64,000 bases of DNA from Alphaproteobacteria bacterium (GCA_005884765.1 VAZV01000147.1:1-64000); one strand, 5' to 3'. Shown: positions 7,928-18,356, counted from the first letter of the stretch. Translations and numbers: made by a program. Notes: generated by a model not told the origin, from the sequence alone.

Positions 7928-9580
7928 TCACCTTGAACTGGCGCTAAGATCTTCTGCGACACCCGTGACCGGTGATGGCGTGATCGTCCCCTCAATGGAA
8001 GGCGGGACGATTAGGGCCGTAAAGCGCTGCGTGGCGCCGGGCTGGCCCAATAGCGTTGACTCCAAGACGAACTCGGATCTGACATACCGGTAAGCTCGTG
8101 CCGCGGTCCTTTCCATCGAGGCGATACAGTACGTGTCGTTGGCAAAGCACAGGGCTGCCCAACCCCGTTCGAACGTTGTCTGGAATGACATTCTCTCGGT
8201 GTTTGGGAGGACCAGTCGCTCTTCATACACGGGATGGTCCGGGCTGTAGAAAGCCGTGGCGAAGGCTAAGCCGTCATCGCCGCCGACAGCCGGAAGCGCT
8301 TCGTCAGACTGCCTGTGCCATTGCCGGGTCACCTCCATCGCAGACAGCTGATAGAAATTGCGCCCCTCGTGTAACGGATTGATGTTCCGATAGAGGGCGT
8401 GAACGGGTGCCACCACGACCACGGCTACGACGGCAATGCCAATGACAAGGACCGCCAGATTGACCGAATAAAAGCGTTCGATCGGATAGCTCGTTGCGCA
8501 GACAATCGGAATAGGGAACAGGAAAAGACCTTGTAGCGCCCAGATGGGTGGCATGTCGGTTCCCAGCCCGATCGAAGTGATCGCCGGAAACGCGATCGTC
8601 CCGACGCCGACAAGAAAGAGCAGTAACAGGCCAGCGTTCATTGCCCGAAAATCCAGTGAGAACCTTTTTAGACGGTTTCCCGCTATCAGAACCCATGTCG
8701 CCGTGGGCAACGCAAGCACGAGCGCAACACCCAAAATGAAGAGAAGCGCTTCGACCAGCGAAGAGGTAAACGCCTTGCCGGTATGTCGTGCAAGCGCATA
8801 GGCGAACGGCTTCGCGCCAGTTGTCGCCAGCCAATGCAAATGCGGCACGAGCGCAACCAATCCCGCGACCGCGGAAACCCAAGGGGCCAACGAACCGAAA
8901 TAAGCGCGTCGTTGCGGATGACAAATCGCAGCGAAGAGAAAGCTCACAATAAGAAATACCGAAAAGTATTTACCCAGCATCGCGAGCGCGGCTGCTGCGC
9001 CGGCGGCAACGGCCCATCCGACCTCGCGAGTTTCAAACGACCGCAGGAAGCAATAGGTGGCGATTGGCCACGTCGCCAAGAGAACCGCGTTGGCATTAAA
9101 CCGTTGAGCGTGAAACTGGTAGATCGGCACCAGCATGAGAAGCAATAGCACAACAATTCTTTTATCGCCCCTTGCGAAGCGGCGTGTGATCAGATCGACG
9201 GCCCACAACGCGATCGCTGAATTGGTCAACGCCATCAACTGAAACGACCAATTGTTGAGCGGAAAGACCGACGTCCATGCGCGCGCGACCCATCCCATCA
9301 GCGGGGGATGTTTGGCGTAGCCCCATTCAATACTGCGTCCAAGCGTCCATGTTTCCAAAACATCGGGGTGCAGGTCGCCGCCGAGATAGGCTATGACTAG
9401 AAAGGCCAACCAAACCGCGATAAATCCGATGAGCAGAAGCGGGATAGCCCAACCCGCTTCGATACCATCCATCCAAATCAGAAACGGCCTCCGCCAACGC
9501 GCAGGGGAATTTTCCGAACGCGCAGCCATCTCTGAGAACGCAAGGTCCATGGCACGAAACTCATAGCAGCACGCAAACAA
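7928..9580 (-). CDS. GT39/ArnT-like membrane glycosyltransferase
   Basis: 550-residue polytopic membrane protein of the PMT_2 (glycosyltransferase 39) type, which transfers a sugar from a polyprenyl-phosphate donor on the outer face of the inner membrane. About a dozen hydrophobic segments are visible. The first periplasmic loop carries the acidic motif GGDLHPDVLETWTLG followed by YAKHPPLMGW, matching the D..Y..HPPL pattern of the family, near residues 68-95. The track begins at a TTG (9580) with GGAGAGG upstream; an ATG at 9550 is an alternative. It lies upstream of the B12-controlled receptor but before its riboswitch, so it is probably a separate unit. Acceptor unknown. Confidence 0.8.
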   Translation of the reverse strand: MFACCYEFRAMDLAFSEMAARSENSPARWRRPFLIWMDGIEAGWAIPLLLIGFIAVWLAFLVIAYLGGDLHPDVLETWTLGRSIEWGYAKHPPLMGWVARAWTSVFPLNNWSFQLMALTNSAIALWAVDLITRRFARGDKRIVVLLLLMLVPIYQFHAQRFNANAVLLATWPIATYCFLRSFETREVGWAVAAGAAAALAMLGKYFSVFLIVSFLFAAICHPQRRAYFGSLAPWVSAVAGLVALVPHLHWLATTGAKPFAYALARHTGKAFTSSLVEALLFILGVALVLALPTATWVLIAGNRLKRFSLDFRAMNAGLLLLFLVGVGTIAFPAITSIGLGTDMPPIWALQGLFLFPIPIVCATSYPIERFYSVNLAVLVIGIAVVAVVVVAPVHALYRNINPLHEGRNFYQLSAMEVTRQWHRQSDEALPAVGGDDGLAFATAFYSPDHPVYEERLVLPNTERMSFQTTFERGWAALCFANDTYCIASMERTAARAYRYVRSEFVLESTLLGQPGATQRFTALIVPPSIEGTITPSPVTGVAEDLSASSR

Positions 9581-9883
9581 TCAACGACCTCTCCTCGCTC
9601 TGCGAGCGGAGGTGACGATCGATCGGGCACTGCTACGCAGCGCGTTTCTGTTTGTTAAAAAATATTAATGGTCCAATTTTAAAAAATTGATGTCCCAAAA
9701 AAGATCATATGCGCCCTAAACAATGTTCATCCCCGATGCGCTCCCCATGATCGGCGGTTCTCTGCGGATACAGATTGAGAATCTGCCGTGCCTTGCAGCG
9801 GCGCCGCGCCGGGCAACGTGAAAGTCTGTCTGAGAAAATCGTCGTCCGCTAACTTGCGGCGGTCACGCACTTGGAGCGACCGG
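9581..9883. other. Intergenic, AT-rich junction beside queA
   Basis: About 300 bp without a convincing gene. The segment 9645-9720 is markedly AT-rich (runs of A and T around AAAAAATATTAATGG), unlike the surrounding GC-rich DNA. It marks the queA-side edge of the block that separates queA from tgt and could hold the promoter for the glycosyltransferase or be an insertion scar. Confidence 0.45.
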
Positions 9884-10960
9884 TCAGCAACGGGCGCGAA
9901 ACAGCAGGCAGGCATCGCCATAGGAATAAAAACGATAGCCGCCGGCAATCGCGTGCGCATAGGCCCGCTTCATGAGGTCGAGGCCGCTGAAGGCCGATAC
10001 CAGCATGAACAGCGTCGAGCGCGGCAGGTGAAAATTGGTGAGCAGGATGTCGACCGCGCGAAAGCGATAGCCCGGCGTGATGAAGATCGAGGTTTCACCA
10101 TCGAACGGCTCGATCGTGCCGTCTTCGGTGGTCGCACTTTCCAACAGCCGCAGCGATGTGGTGCCCACCGCAACGATGCGACCTCCCCTGGCGCGGGCGG
10201 CATTCAGCTCGGCGGCGGTGGAGGCGGAGATAGAACCCCATTCGGCGTGCATCTTATGGCCGCTGGTGTCCTCCGCCTTCACCGGCAGGAAGGTCCCTGC
10301 CCCCACATGCAGCGTCAGCCGATGCAGTTCGACGCCCCGACCGCGTAGCGCTGCTTCGAGCGCGGGTGTGAAATGCAGTCCCGCGGTGGGAGCCGCGACC
10401 GCGCCCTCGTTACTTGCGAACATGGTCTGGTAGTCGGCCGCGTCGCGGTCGTCGGGCGCGCGCTTCGAGGCGATGTAAGGCGGCAGCGGTGGTTGGCCGA
10501 GATCGGTGATCGCCTGGTCGAGCGCCGGCCCGTGGAACGAAAACGACAGCGTGACCTCGCCCTCGTCGCCCTTGGCGGCGACCTCGGCATCGAGATGGCC
10601 GAGCAGACATACCTTGCCCTCGTTGCCGAAACGGATTCTGTCGCCCGGCAACAGCTTCTTGGCCGGCTTGACCAGCGCTTGCCAGCGCGAGCCGTCCAGC
10701 CGCTTGATCAGCGTCGCCTCGATCTTCGGCTCGGTGTCGCGGCCGATGCGGCGGCCGCTCAATTGCGCCGGTATCACCCTGGTGTCGTTGACCACGAGCT
10801 GGTCGCCGGGCTCGAGCCATTGCGGCAGATCGGTGATCACCCGGTCGCGCAACACGCCGTCAGCCTGCACCACCAGCATCCGCGCACTATCGCGCGGGCT
10901 TGCCGGGCGCAGCGCGATAGAGGCCTGCGGCAGTTCGAAGTCGAAGAGATCGGTGCGCAT
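9884..10960 (-). CDS. queA: S-adenosylmethionine:tRNA ribosyltransferase-isomerase
   Basis: Transfers the ribosyl group of SAM to 7-aminomethyl-deazaguanine in tRNA, giving epoxyqueuosine; it acts right after Tgt. The protein has 358 residues, the normal length. It begins [20 protein letters not shown] and contains the family signatures [48 protein letters not shown] and [10 protein letters not shown], ending [10 protein letters not shown]. It is the last gene of the leftward gyrA-coaD-ppi-queA run, after a gap that carries a palindromic repeat. Confidence 0.96.
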   Translation of the reverse strand: MRTDLFDFELPQASIALRPASPRDSARMLVVQADGVLRDRVITDLPQWLEPGDQLVVNDTRVIPAQLSGRRIGRDTEPKIEATLIKRLDGSRWQALVKPAKKLLPGDRIRFGNEGKVCLLGHLDAEVAAKGDEGEVTLSFSFHGPALDQAITDLGQPPLPPYIASKRAPDDRDAADYQTMFASNEGAVAAPTAGLHFTPALEAALRGRGVELHRLTLHVGAGTFLPVKAEDTSGHKMHAEWGSISASTAAELNAARARGGRIVAVGTTSLRLLESATTEDGTIEPFDGETSIFITPGYRFRAVDILLTNFHLPRSTLFMLVSAFSGLDLMKRAYAHAIAGGYRFYSYGDACLLFRARC

Positions 10961-11000
10961 GGTTAGGCTTCATTGCCGGGCTTACCGGCCTCGCATCAAT

Positions 11001-11101
11001 GGTCGTCATCCCCGCGAAAGCGGGGATCCAGTACATCGCGGCTTCAAGGTTCTAACTCGAACCGCGTCGAGTACTGGATCGCCCGGTCAAGCCGGGCGAC
11101 G
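11001..11101. repeat. Palindromic intergenic repeat, family A copy 1
   Basis: About 100 bp between queA and ppiB. It begins with a hairpin ATCCCCGC-GAAA-GCGGGGAT followed by CCAGTAC, and ends with the inverted block GTACTGGAT and a second hairpin CGCCCGG...CCGGGCG. Related copies lie at 38719 and 50783. Confidence 0.8.
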
Positions 11102-11152
11102 GCTGTGTGTAAGGCGCGCGATGCGTCCCAAGCCCGTTATGATGAATACGGC

Positions 11153-11617
11153 TCACGCCGCGTCCGCAGCCATGTGCGCCTTGACGATCTTGTCCGGGTT
11201 CTTCACGGGCTCGCCGCGCTTGATCTTGTCGACGTTCTCCATGCCGTCCGTCACCTTGCCCCACACCGTGTACTGGCCGTTGAGGAAGGATGCATCGTCG
11301 AAGCAGATGAAGAATTGGCTATCGCCGGAATCGGGGCTTGCCGCGCGGGCCATCGAGGCCGTGCCGCGCACATGTGGTTCCTTGTTGAATTCGGCCTTGA
11401 GCTTCTGGCCCGAGCCGCCGGTACCGGTGCCCTGCGGGCAGCCGGTTTGCGCCATGAAGCCCTCGATCACGCGGTGGAACACGATGCCGTCGTAAAAGCC
11501 TTCGCGCACCAGTTCCTTGATCCGCGCGACGTGGCCGGGTGCAAGATCCGGCCGCATCTCGATGGTGACGGGGCCCTGCGTGGTTTCCAGGATCAAAGTA
11601 TTTTCGGTGTCAGCCAT
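11153..11617 (-). CDS. ppiB: Peptidyl-prolyl cis-trans isomerase, cytoplasmic cyclophilin
   Basis: 154-residue cyclophilin-type isomerase without a signal peptide. It catalyses proline cis-trans isomerisation in the cytoplasm. Core motifs are FHRVIEGFMAQTGCPQGTG near residues 46-65, MARAASPDSGDSQFFICF near 88-105 and LNGQYTVWGKV near 111. The start at 11617 overlaps the 3' end of the preceding hypothetical gene by 25 bp, so the two are probably cotranscribed. A second, exported cyclophilin lies two genes upstream. Confidence 0.95.
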   Translation of the reverse strand: MADTENTLILETTQGPVTIEMRPDLAPGHVARIKELVREGFYDGIVFHRVIEGFMAQTGCPQGTGTGGSGQKLKAEFNKEPHVRGTASMARAASPDSGDSQFFICFDDASFLNGQYTVWGKVTDGMENVDKIKRGEPVKNPDKIVKAHMAADAA

Positions 11618-12030
11618 GCTCGTTTCTCCTGATGGGTTGGAGGTTTCCTGCTGTGGAACTGGACCGCAAAAGGGCGGCCGGCGATGGCGCCCGCCATTGC
11701 GTCTGTAAATGGCATCGGCGTGCAGCGTTGCAACGCCTCCATCACGGCAACGCGGTACATCAGCCGATCATTGTCGGTCGCCTGCTGTGACTCATAGCTG
11801 ATCCTCGGGTGGCCCAGGATTTCGCCGGCGCGGTTGAAACTGACAACCACCGTGATGTCGATCGGATTGGCGAGCGATACAGGCGGCGGCTTCCAGCAGC
11901 TATAGAGTTTTGCAAAGGCTTCCTTGATGGTGTTGACCTCGGCCGCTTGCGCCCGCGCGGCCGACGCGGGCAGGCCGGGCAGCAGCACTATGGTTATCCA
12001 GACAACCGCATGGTGAGGCCACCTCATCAT
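11593..12030 (-). CDS. Exported protein with TonB-C-like fold
   Basis: 145-residue protein with a hydrophobic signal (VVWITIVLLPGLPASAARAQ). The mature part, ITVVVSFNRAGEILG ... YRVAVMEALQRCTPMPF ... AGRPFAVQF, has the pattern of a TonB/TolA C-terminal-like domain found in many small rhizobial periplasmic proteins. It sits 3 bp after the exported cyclophilin and overlaps ppiB, so it is part of a tight three-gene unit. No specific function can be assigned. Confidence 0.75.
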   Translation of the reverse strand: MMRWPHHAVVWITIVLLPGLPASAARAQAAEVNTIKEAFAKLYSCWKPPPVSLANPIDITVVVSFNRAGEILGHPRISYESQQATDNDRLMYRVAVMEALQRCTPMPFTDAMAGAIAGRPFAVQFHSRKPPTHQEKRAWLTPKIL

Positions 12031-12033
12031 GGC

Positions 12034-12597
12034 TCACTTGATGTCGGATGCAACCTGCACCTTCACCATCTTGTCGGGATCGGTGACGGCGCCCCCGGCC
12101 GATCCCGGCGGCGCCTTCTTCAGCTTGTCGACCACATCCATGCCCTGCACCACCTCGCCGATCACGGTGTATTGGCCGTCGAGACTGGCGCCGTCCGCGA
12201 ACATGATGAAGAACTGCGAGTTCGCGGTATCGACGCTGTCGCCGCGCCGCGCCATGCCGACAATGCCGCGCTTGAAGTGAACGTTGGAGAATTCCTGCTT
12301 CAGGTTCGGATACTTGGATCCGCCGGTGCCATCGAAATTCTTGCCGTCGCCGGTCTGCGCCATGAAGCCGTCCATCACCCGATGGAACGGCACGTTGTTG
12401 TAAAAACCTTCGCGCGCGAGCTGCTTGAGGCGTTCGGCATGCTGGGGTGCGAGATCGTTGCGCAGCTTGATGACGATGCGGCCTTTGGTGGTGTCGATGA
12501 CGATCGCATTGGCCTTGTCGAGATTGGCAGGCAGCGGCTGCGCGATCGCGGGGGCCGCACATACCAGCGCGGCGAGAACGGCAAGAATTCGGATCAT
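12034..12597 (-). CDS. Exported cyclophilin-type peptidyl-prolyl isomerase
   Basis: 187-residue cyclophilin with a Sec signal peptide (MIRILAVLAALVCAAPAIAQ), so it should act on folding in the periplasm. Motifs: FHRVMDGFMAQTGDG near residue 71, MARRGDSVDTANSQFFIMF near 110-128 and LDGQYTVIGEV near 134. It is a paralogue of the cytoplasmic enzyme at 11153 and is separated from coaD by about 47 bp. The leftward arrangement coaD-ppi-hypothetical-ppiB-queA suggests one transcription unit. Confidence 0.93.
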   Translation of the reverse strand: MIRILAVLAALVCAAPAIAQPLPANLDKANAIVIDTTKGRIVIKLRNDLAPQHAERLKQLAREGFYNNVPFHRVMDGFMAQTGDGKNFDGTGGSKYPNLKQEFSNVHFKRGIVGMARRGDSVDTANSQFFIMFADGASLDGQYTVIGEVVQGMDVVDKLKKAPPGSAGGAVTDPDKMVKVQVASDIK

Positions 12598-12644
12598 GAA
12601 AACTCCGGATCGGTGAGCTGAGGATATTGGCCGCCGAATGGCTG

Positions 12645-13142
12645 CTAGCCGGCCAGCTTGGCCTTGAGAAGGGCTGTGACCTCCGGCGGCACGAAGGCCG
12701 TCACATCGCCGCCCATGGTCGCGATTTGACGCACCAGTGTGGCGGTGATCGGGCGGACGGTGGCGGAGGCCGGAACGAACACCGTATGGACCTCAGGCGC
12801 CATCTTTTCATTCATGCCGGCGATTTGCATCTCGTAATCGAGATCGGTGCCGTCACGCAGGCCACGGATCATGATGGTGGCGCCGTGCTGTTGCGCCGCG
12901 GTGACGGTAAGCTTGTCGTAGGTGGTCGCGTCAAAGGCGCAGCCGGCCTTGGCTGCAATCGGCTCGAACACGTCCCGCACCATCTTGAGCCGCTCCTCGA
13001 CCGAAAACAGCGGCGTTTTGCTGGGATGAAGCCCAATGGCGATGATCAGCCGGTCGCACAGGGTGACCGAATGCCGGACGACGTCCAGATGGCCGTTGGT
13101 GACGGGGTCGAAAGAGCCTGGATACAGCGCAATGCGGGGCAT
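12645..13142 (-). CDS. coaD: Pantetheine-phosphate adenylyltransferase
   Basis: 165-residue enzyme of coenzyme A synthesis that adenylates 4'-phosphopantetheine to dephospho-CoA. It opens with the nucleotidyltransferase signature [16 protein letters not shown], where TNGH is the T/HxGH motif. [14 protein letters not shown] and [17 protein letters not shown] are also typical, and the length is standard. It is the first gene of the leftward run that continues into the cyclophilins and lies downstream of gyrA. Confidence 0.96.
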   Translation of the reverse strand: MPRIALYPGSFDPVTNGHLDVVRHSVTLCDRLIIAIGLHPSKTPLFSVEERLKMVRDVFEPIAAKAGCAFDATTYDKLTVTAAQQHGATIMIRGLRDGTDLDYEMQIAGMNEKMAPEVHTVFVPASATVRPITATLVRQIATMGGDVTAFVPPEVTALLKAKLAG

Positions 13143-13427
13143 GATCCCTCCTACCGCGCTCCGGGCAGCCCGGCAAGCCGGATGGGTTGCTGCCGAAAAC
13201 AGGCTGTTATTTTTTCGGCGCGTGTCGGCCCTTGAACCTCATCCACGTCTTTTATGGGAAAGCCGGCTTTGTTTCGTCCCGAATGGGCTTGTGAAACAAA
13301 ACTCCGGCCCGATGAAACCATTTTCGACTGTTGGCGAAGACCTCCCGAAACGGGCGTTGGTTAACACGCCACCCAACGAAACGGCGGGCCGCAAGGCCGA
13401 ACAAAGTCGACAATTTAGGGGACCGTC

Positions 13428-13685
13428 ATGATCAAGGCTCTTTCAGCCATCGCCATTGCTGCATTCGTCGCCGCCGCGCTCACCGTTTTGCCCGGCTTTG
13501 CCCCCCAGGTAGAAGCCTCGACCCCGCATGCTCTCGCCAAGGCTGATCGGCTCGATATCCACCCGGTAGGCCGCGACTGCTCGCAGCAGGCCTGGCCGAA
13601 CTTCGAGGCCTCCTGCCTGCGCGCGGCGGTGACCAAGACGTCAATCCGGCAAGCCCGGCTCGTGACCGCCGACCGCACGCCGTAA
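13428..13685 (+). CDS. Small secreted two-cysteine protein
   Basis: 85 residues with a clear signal peptide (IKALSAIAIAAFVAAALTVLPG) and a mature part of about 55 residues. GRDCSQQAWPNFEASCLR near residues 49-66 carries two cysteines that could form a disulfide in the periplasm. The ATG at 13428 follows TAGGGGACC, a reasonable ribosome binding site. It lies alone on the plus strand between coaD and gyrA. Proteins of this shape are common in Bradyrhizobium; function unknown. Confidence 0.75.
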   Translation: MIKALSAIAIAAFVAAALTVLPGFAPQVEASTPHALAKADRLDIHPVGRDCSQQAWPNFEASCLRAAVTKTSIRQARLVTADRTP

Positions 13686-13740
13686 GGCTGCACCATCAAA
13701 CAATTCTGGGCTTGATCGGAATGGAGGCCAGGCGGACGCC

Positions 13741-16482
13741 TTAGCCTCCATTTCCATTGCCATTTCCTGACCCGGTGCCGCTCTCGGTATCCTCGCCGAT
13801 GTGCTCGACCGATACCACATGCTCGTCTTCGGCGGTGTCGAACACGATAACACCTTGGGTCGACCGCCCGGCGATCCGGATGTCCTCGACCGGACAGCGG
13901 ATCAACTGGCCTTTGTCGGTCACCAGCATGATCTGGTCACCGTCCTCGACCGGGAATGACGCCACCAGCTTGCCATTGCGGTCGTTGACCGACATTGCGA
14001 CGATGCCCTTGCCGCCGCGTCCCGTGGTCCGGTACTCGAACGACGACGAGCGCTTGCCGTAGCCGTTTTCACTGATGGTCAGCACGAACTGCTCGCTGGC
14101 GGACATCTCGACATAACGCTGCTCGCCGAGTTCGATGGTGCCGGCGGCCTCTTCGCTATCGATCCCCGCCTCCTCTTCGGCGCCCCCCCGCCTGACCGCA
14201 TTGGCACGGCGCAGATAGGCGGCGCGCTCCTCGGCATCGACATCCAGGTGGCGCAGGATGGTGAGCGAGATCAGCTTGTCGTCCTTGGGCAGCGCGATGC
14301 CGCGCACGCCCATCGAGGTGCGGCCGGTAAATACCCGCACGTCGGTGACCGGGAAGCGGATGCACTGGCCGCCGGCAGCGGTCAGCAGCACGTCGTCACG
14401 CTCGGTGCAGATCTGCACGTCGACGATTGACTCGTTCTCGTCGAGCTTCATGGCGATGATGCCGGAGCGGCGGACGTCGACGAAGTCGGACAGCTTGTTG
14501 CGGCGGACATTGCCGCCGGTGGTCGCGAACATCACGTCGAGATCGGCCCAGGTGCTCTCATCCTCCGGCAGCGGCATGATGGTGGTGATGCGCTCGCCCT
14601 GCTCGAGCGGCAGGATGTTGATCAGCGCCTTGCCGCGGCCGTTGGGCGCCGCCACCGGCAGCCGCCAGACCTTTTCCTTGTAGACCTTGCCGCGCGAGGA
14701 GAAGAACAGCACCGGGGTATGGGTCGAGGCCACGAACAGGCGGCTGACGAAATCCTCCTCGCGGGTCTGCATGCCCGCCCGGCCCTTGCCGCCGCGGCGT
14801 TGCGCGCGGTAGGCCGACAACGGCACCCGCTTGGCATAGCCGGCATGCGAGACGGTGACGACCATGTCTTCGCGCTGGATCAGGTCTTCGTCCTCGACCT
14901 CGTCTTCCTGCTCGATGATGACAGTCTTGCGCGGCGTTGCGAATTCCGCCCGCACCTCGGCAAGCTCGGTCTTGACGATGGCCTGGACCCGCGCGCGCGA
15001 GCGCAGGATGTCGAGATAATCGGCGATTTCGATCGCGAGCTTGTCGAGCTCCTCGCCGATCTCCTCGCGCCCGAGCGCGGTCAGCCGCTGCAGCCGCAGA
15101 TCGAGGATGGCCTTGGCCTGCTCCATCGAGAGCCGCGCAGTGCCGTCGGCGCTGAGCTGATGCCGGGGATCGTCGATCAGCGTCATCATCGCGGAGACGT
15201 CTTGCGCCAGCCAGTCGCGCGACATCAGGGTATCGCGCGCGGTGGCGGGATCGGGCGAGGTGCGGATGACGCGGATGATCTCGTCGATATTGGCGACGGC
15301 GATCGCAAGTCCGACCAGTACGTGGGCGCGGTCGCGGGCCTTGCCGAGCAGATATTTGGTGCGCCGGGTCACGACCTCTTCGCGGAAGCCGACGAACAGC
15401 GTCAGCAAATCCTTCAGGTTCATCGTTTGCGGACGGCCCGAATCCAGTGCCAGCATGTTGGCGGCAAAATTCGTCTGCAGCGCCGTGAACCGATAAAGCT
15501 GGTTCAGCACGACATCGGCGATGGCGTCGCGCTTGAGCTCAACCACGATCCGAAGGCCGTCGCGGTCGGATTCGTCACGCATTTCGAGGATGCCCTCGAT
15601 CTTCTTCTCGCGATGCAGTTCGCCGATGTGGGCGACCATGGCCGCCTTATTAACCTGGTAGGGGAGTTCCGTGATGATGATCGCTTCGCGGTCCTTGCGG
15701 ATGGTATCGACCGTAACCTTGCCGCGCATCACGATCGAACCGCGGCCGAGATGATAGGACGAACGGATGCCCTGGCGGCCCAGGATGATGCCGCCGGTCG
15801 GGAAATCCGGTCCCGGAATGATGTTGATGAGATCGTCGATGGAAAGCGCGGGGTTGTCGACCAGTGCCGTACAGGCGTCGATGACCTCGCCGAGATTGTG
15901 CGGCGGGATGTTGGTGGCCATGCCGACCGCAATGCCGCCGGCGCCGTTGACCAGAAGGTTCGGAAATTTCGCCGGCAGAACCGCCGGCTCTTTCTCGGAA
16001 TTGTCGTAGTTGGCCTGGAAATCGACGGTGTCCTTGTCGATATCCCCGAGCACCGCGAGGGCTGCTTCACTGAGCCGCGCTTCGGTATATCGATAAGCCG
16101 CCGGCGGATCGCCGTCGACCGATCCGAAATTGCCCTGGCCGTCGATCAGCGGCACGCGCATGGAAAATAGCTGCGCCATGCGCACCATCGCGTCGTAAAT
16201 CGATTGGTCGCCGTGGGGATGATATTTGCCGATCACGTCGCCGACGACGCGCGCGGACTTGACGTATTTCTTGTCGGGCGTGTGGCCCTGCTCATACATC
16301 GAATACAGGATGCGGCGATGCACCGGCTTCAAGCCGTCGCGCGCATCCGGCAGCGCACGCGCCACGATCACGCTCATGGCGTAATCGAGGTAGGAGCGCT
16401 TCATCTCGTCGAGGATGGATACCGGACGAATATCCGAGGGCCCCGGCGGCTCGCCGGGCTTGTTATTTTCAGGGTCAGACAA
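13741..16482 (-). CDS. gyrA: DNA gyrase subunit A
   Basis: Breakage-rejoining subunit of gyrase, 913 residues. The N-terminal part has the winged-helix region ([16 protein letters not shown] near residue 90) and the catalytic tyrosine in [10 protein letters not shown] near residue 131. The C-terminal beta-pinwheel carries an intact GyrA box QRRGGKG, and the tail is acidic with Gly/Asn repeats. At the position of E. coli Ser83 this protein has Gln, a residue not expected to bind quinolones through the usual water-metal bridge; Asp87 is kept. About 180 bp separate it from ssb upstream, and both run leftward. Confidence 0.97.
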   Translation of the reverse strand: MSDPENNKPGEPPGPSDIRPVSILDEMKRSYLDYAMSVIVARALPDARDGLKPVHRRILYSMYEQGHTPDKKYVKSARVVGDVIGKYHPHGDQSIYDAMVRMAQLFSMRVPLIDGQGNFGSVDGDPPAAYRYTEARLSEAALAVLGDIDKDTVDFQANYDNSEKEPAVLPAKFPNLLVNGAGGIAVGMATNIPPHNLGEVIDACTALVDNPALSIDDLINIIPGPDFPTGGIILGRQGIRSSYHLGRGSIVMRGKVTVDTIRKDREAIIITELPYQVNKAAMVAHIGELHREKKIEGILEMRDESDRDGLRIVVELKRDAIADVVLNQLYRFTALQTNFAANMLALDSGRPQTMNLKDLLTLFVGFREEVVTRRTKYLLGKARDRAHVLVGLAIAVANIDEIIRVIRTSPDPATARDTLMSRDWLAQDVSAMMTLIDDPRHQLSADGTARLSMEQAKAILDLRLQRLTALGREEIGEELDKLAIEIADYLDILRSRARVQAIVKTELAEVRAEFATPRKTVIIEQEDEVEDEDLIQREDMVVTVSHAGYAKRVPLSAYRAQRRGGKGRAGMQTREEDFVSRLFVASTHTPVLFFSSRGKVYKEKVWRLPVAAPNGRGKALINILPLEQGERITTIMPLPEDESTWADLDVMFATTGGNVRRNKLSDFVDVRRSGIIAMKLDENESIVDVQICTERDDVLLTAAGGQCIRFPVTDVRVFTGRTSMGVRGIALPKDDKLISLTILRHLDVDAEERAAYLRRANAVRRGGAEEEAGIDSEEAAGTIELGEQRYVEMSASEQFVLTISENGYGKRSSSFEYRTTGRGGKGIVAMSVNDRNGKLVASFPVEDGDQIMLVTDKGQLIRCPVEDIRIAGRSTQGVIVFDTAEDEHVVSVEHIGEDTESGTGSGNGNGNGG

Positions 16483-16664
16483 AGGGGGAATCCGGTCGTT
16501 TGTTAGCTAGAATCATATAGCGTATCGGGGGCGCAAAAACCACCCCGAACGCACCTGGCGCGGCGGTTTTTCCCTTCGTTTTTCCAGATACTTACGCCTC
16601 GGTGAGGACGAACAAGGCGGGGCCGGAATTGGCGCCTCCCGAAGAGGCTTTCGCGGCCTCGATT

Positions 16665-17150
16665 TTAGAACGGGATATCGTCGTCCATGTCGCTGTTGCG
16701 CCCCCCTGCCGCCACCGCGCGCCGCGGCGCGCTCGAAGGTCCACTGGTGCCGAAATCGCCGCCGGAATCATCGGAGCCAAGGCTGCCCCCACCGCCACTA
16801 CGGCCGTCGAGCATGGTGAGGTTCGAGTTAAACCCCTGCAGCACCACCTCGGTCGAGTATTTTTCGACGCCGCTTTGATCGGTCCATTTGCGCGTCTGCA
16901 GCTGGCCTTCGAGATAAACCTTGGCGCCCTTTTTCAGATATTGCTCGGCGACCTTGCAGAGCCCTTCGTTGAAGATGACGACACGGTGCCACTCGGTCTT
17001 CTCCTTGCGCTCGCCGGTCGCCTTGTCGCGCCAGCTCTCCGACGTCGCGACGCTCAGATTGGCGATCGGCCGCCCGTCCTGGGTCCGCCGGATCTCCGGG
17101 TCCTTGCCGAGGTTTCCGACCAGAATCACCTTGTTCACGCTTCCTGCCAT
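16665..17150 (-). CDS. ssb: Single-stranded DNA-binding protein
   Basis: 161-residue SSB that coats single-stranded DNA in replication and repair. The OB fold runs over residues 1-110 ([63 protein letters not shown]). A Gly/Ser-rich linker leads to the acidic protein-interaction tip DMDDDIPF. The ATG at 17148-17150 is preferred to a GTG one codon upstream. An SOS box lies about 165 bp upstream. The first 130 bp are duplicated at 18405-18534. Confidence 0.96.
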   Translation of the reverse strand: MAGSVNKVILVGNLGKDPEIRRTQDGRPIANLSVATSESWRDKATGERKEKTEWHRVVIFNEGLCKVAEQYLKKGAKVYLEGQLQTRKWTDQSGVEKYSTEVVLQGFNSNLTMLDGRSGGGGSLGSDDSGGDFGTSGPSSAPRRAVAAGGRNSDMDDDIPF

Positions 17151-17291
17151 CACTGCTCTCCACTCTCGAAAATACTGTCGGGCAAGACGCCAAGCGCTCC
17201 CTGCCCAGGCGCCACCGACCGCGTTAGGCCCTCGAAATGACCCTATACGCTCGCTGCCTTGGTCACGCCGCTCTGCACAAGGCTATCCACA

Positions 17292-17329
17292 CATATAGCA
17301 AGTTTATCGGGCCTGTTCCAGTTTTGTTC
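17292..17329 (-). promoter_or_regulatory. SOS box and likely promoter of ssb
   Basis: GTTC-CAGTTTT-GTTC at 17315-17329 is the alphaproteobacterial LexA site GTTC-N7-GTTC (GAAC-N7-GAAC on the minus strand). On the minus strand a TATATG at 17297-17292 lies just downstream and could be the -10 element. It faces ssb. Confidence 0.8.
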
Positions 17330-17609
17330 CAGATGCTTCTGGCGGCAACCCGCGCTGGAACGGAATCAACGCACCCGAGTCTTGGCCAACCCGCCGGGTT
17401 CCCTGCGGTTCCCCATGCGAAATGGCAAAAGACCTGACATATCATTAACTTCTGGGGCTGCAGTTCCTCGCCAGCTGTTGCTTTTGGGAGACGGTATTTC
17501 CGGGTGAATCACGTATCTTCACGGCCGAAATTGGGTGGGACTAAAGCGCTCGCGACTGAATTCGAAACGCTCCGGGGACCAACGGAAGCGAACAGGCTGG
17601 AGAGACAGG

Positions 17610-18356
17610 ATGAAGAAGACTTTGTTGGGTGTGATCGGTTTGGCCGCGGTGGGCATGTCCGCCCCCGCTTCTGCTGCCGACCTTGCTGCGCGGCCCTACA
17701 CCAAGGCGCCGCCGCCGATGGTGGCTGCGGTCTATGACTGGACCGGTTTCTATATCGGCGCCAATGGCGGCTTGGGATCAAGCCGCAAGTGCTGGGATTC
17801 CATAGTGCCAGCTGCCACCATTGGTCCTGAAGGTTGCCATGATGCGACCGGTGGCGTCGCGGGTGGTCAGATCGGCTATCGCTGGCAAGCATCCAACTGG
17901 GTGTTCGGCATCGAGGGTCAGGGCGACTGGGCCGATCTTAGCGGCTCTAACGCCAGCCTGCTCTTCCCGGGTTTCTCCAACCATTCGAAGATCGATGCGT
18001 TCGGACTCCTCACCGGCCAGGTCGGCTATGCTTGGAATAATGTGCTGTTCTACGTGAAGGGCGGCGCTGCAGTGACGGGCGATCGCTTCCGCATTGATTT
18101 CGCGGGTGTGCCTGAATCGACGACAGTCAATCAGACCCGCTGGGGTGGTACGGTTGGCGCCGGTTTTGAATTTGGTTTCGCACAGAACTGGTCCGCTGGT
18201 TTCGAATACGACCATCTGTTCATGCAGGACAAGAACGTCGCCTTCGCCACGCCGGCAGGTGTGTTCGTCGGAGCCGACCGCATCCGTCAAGACGTCGATC
18301 TGGTCACCATTCGCGTGAACTACCGCTGGGGCGGCCCGGTCATCGCGAAGTACTGA
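17610..18356 (+). CDS. Outer-membrane beta-barrel protein, Omp25/Omp31-like, copy 1
   Basis: 248-residue outer-membrane protein. The signal peptide MKKTLLGVIGLAAVGMSAPASAA is followed by ADLAARPYTKAPPP and the barrel opening DWTGFYIGANGG, typical of the small porin-like OMP family of rhizobia and Brucella. Gly-rich strands alternate (GYRWQ, GQVGYAWNN, GFEFGF), and the last residues, RVNYRWGGPVIAKY, give a barrel end. The ATG at 17610 follows GGAGAGACAGG. The first ~45 residues are nearly identical to copy 2 at 18933, but the middle of the barrel has diverged, as expected for surface loops. Confidence 0.9.
   Translation: MKKTLLGVIGLAAVGMSAPASAADLAARPYTKAPPPMVAAVYDWTGFYIGANGGLGSSRKCWDSIVPAATIGPEGCHDATGGVAGGQIGYRWQASNWVFGIEGQGDWADLSGSNASLLFPGFSNHSKIDAFGLLTGQVGYAWNNVLFYVKGGAAVTGDRFRIDFAGVPESTTVNQTRWGGTVGAGFEFGFAQNWSAGFEYDHLFMQDKNVAFATPAGVFVGADRIRQDVDLVTIRVNYRWGGPVIAKY

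Noticed and set aside
14719-16170. Long plus-strand frame (483 codons) across gyrA
   Set aside because: It lies wholly antisense to gyrA, has high Arg/His/Asp from GC-rich reverse codons, and no family is recognisable.
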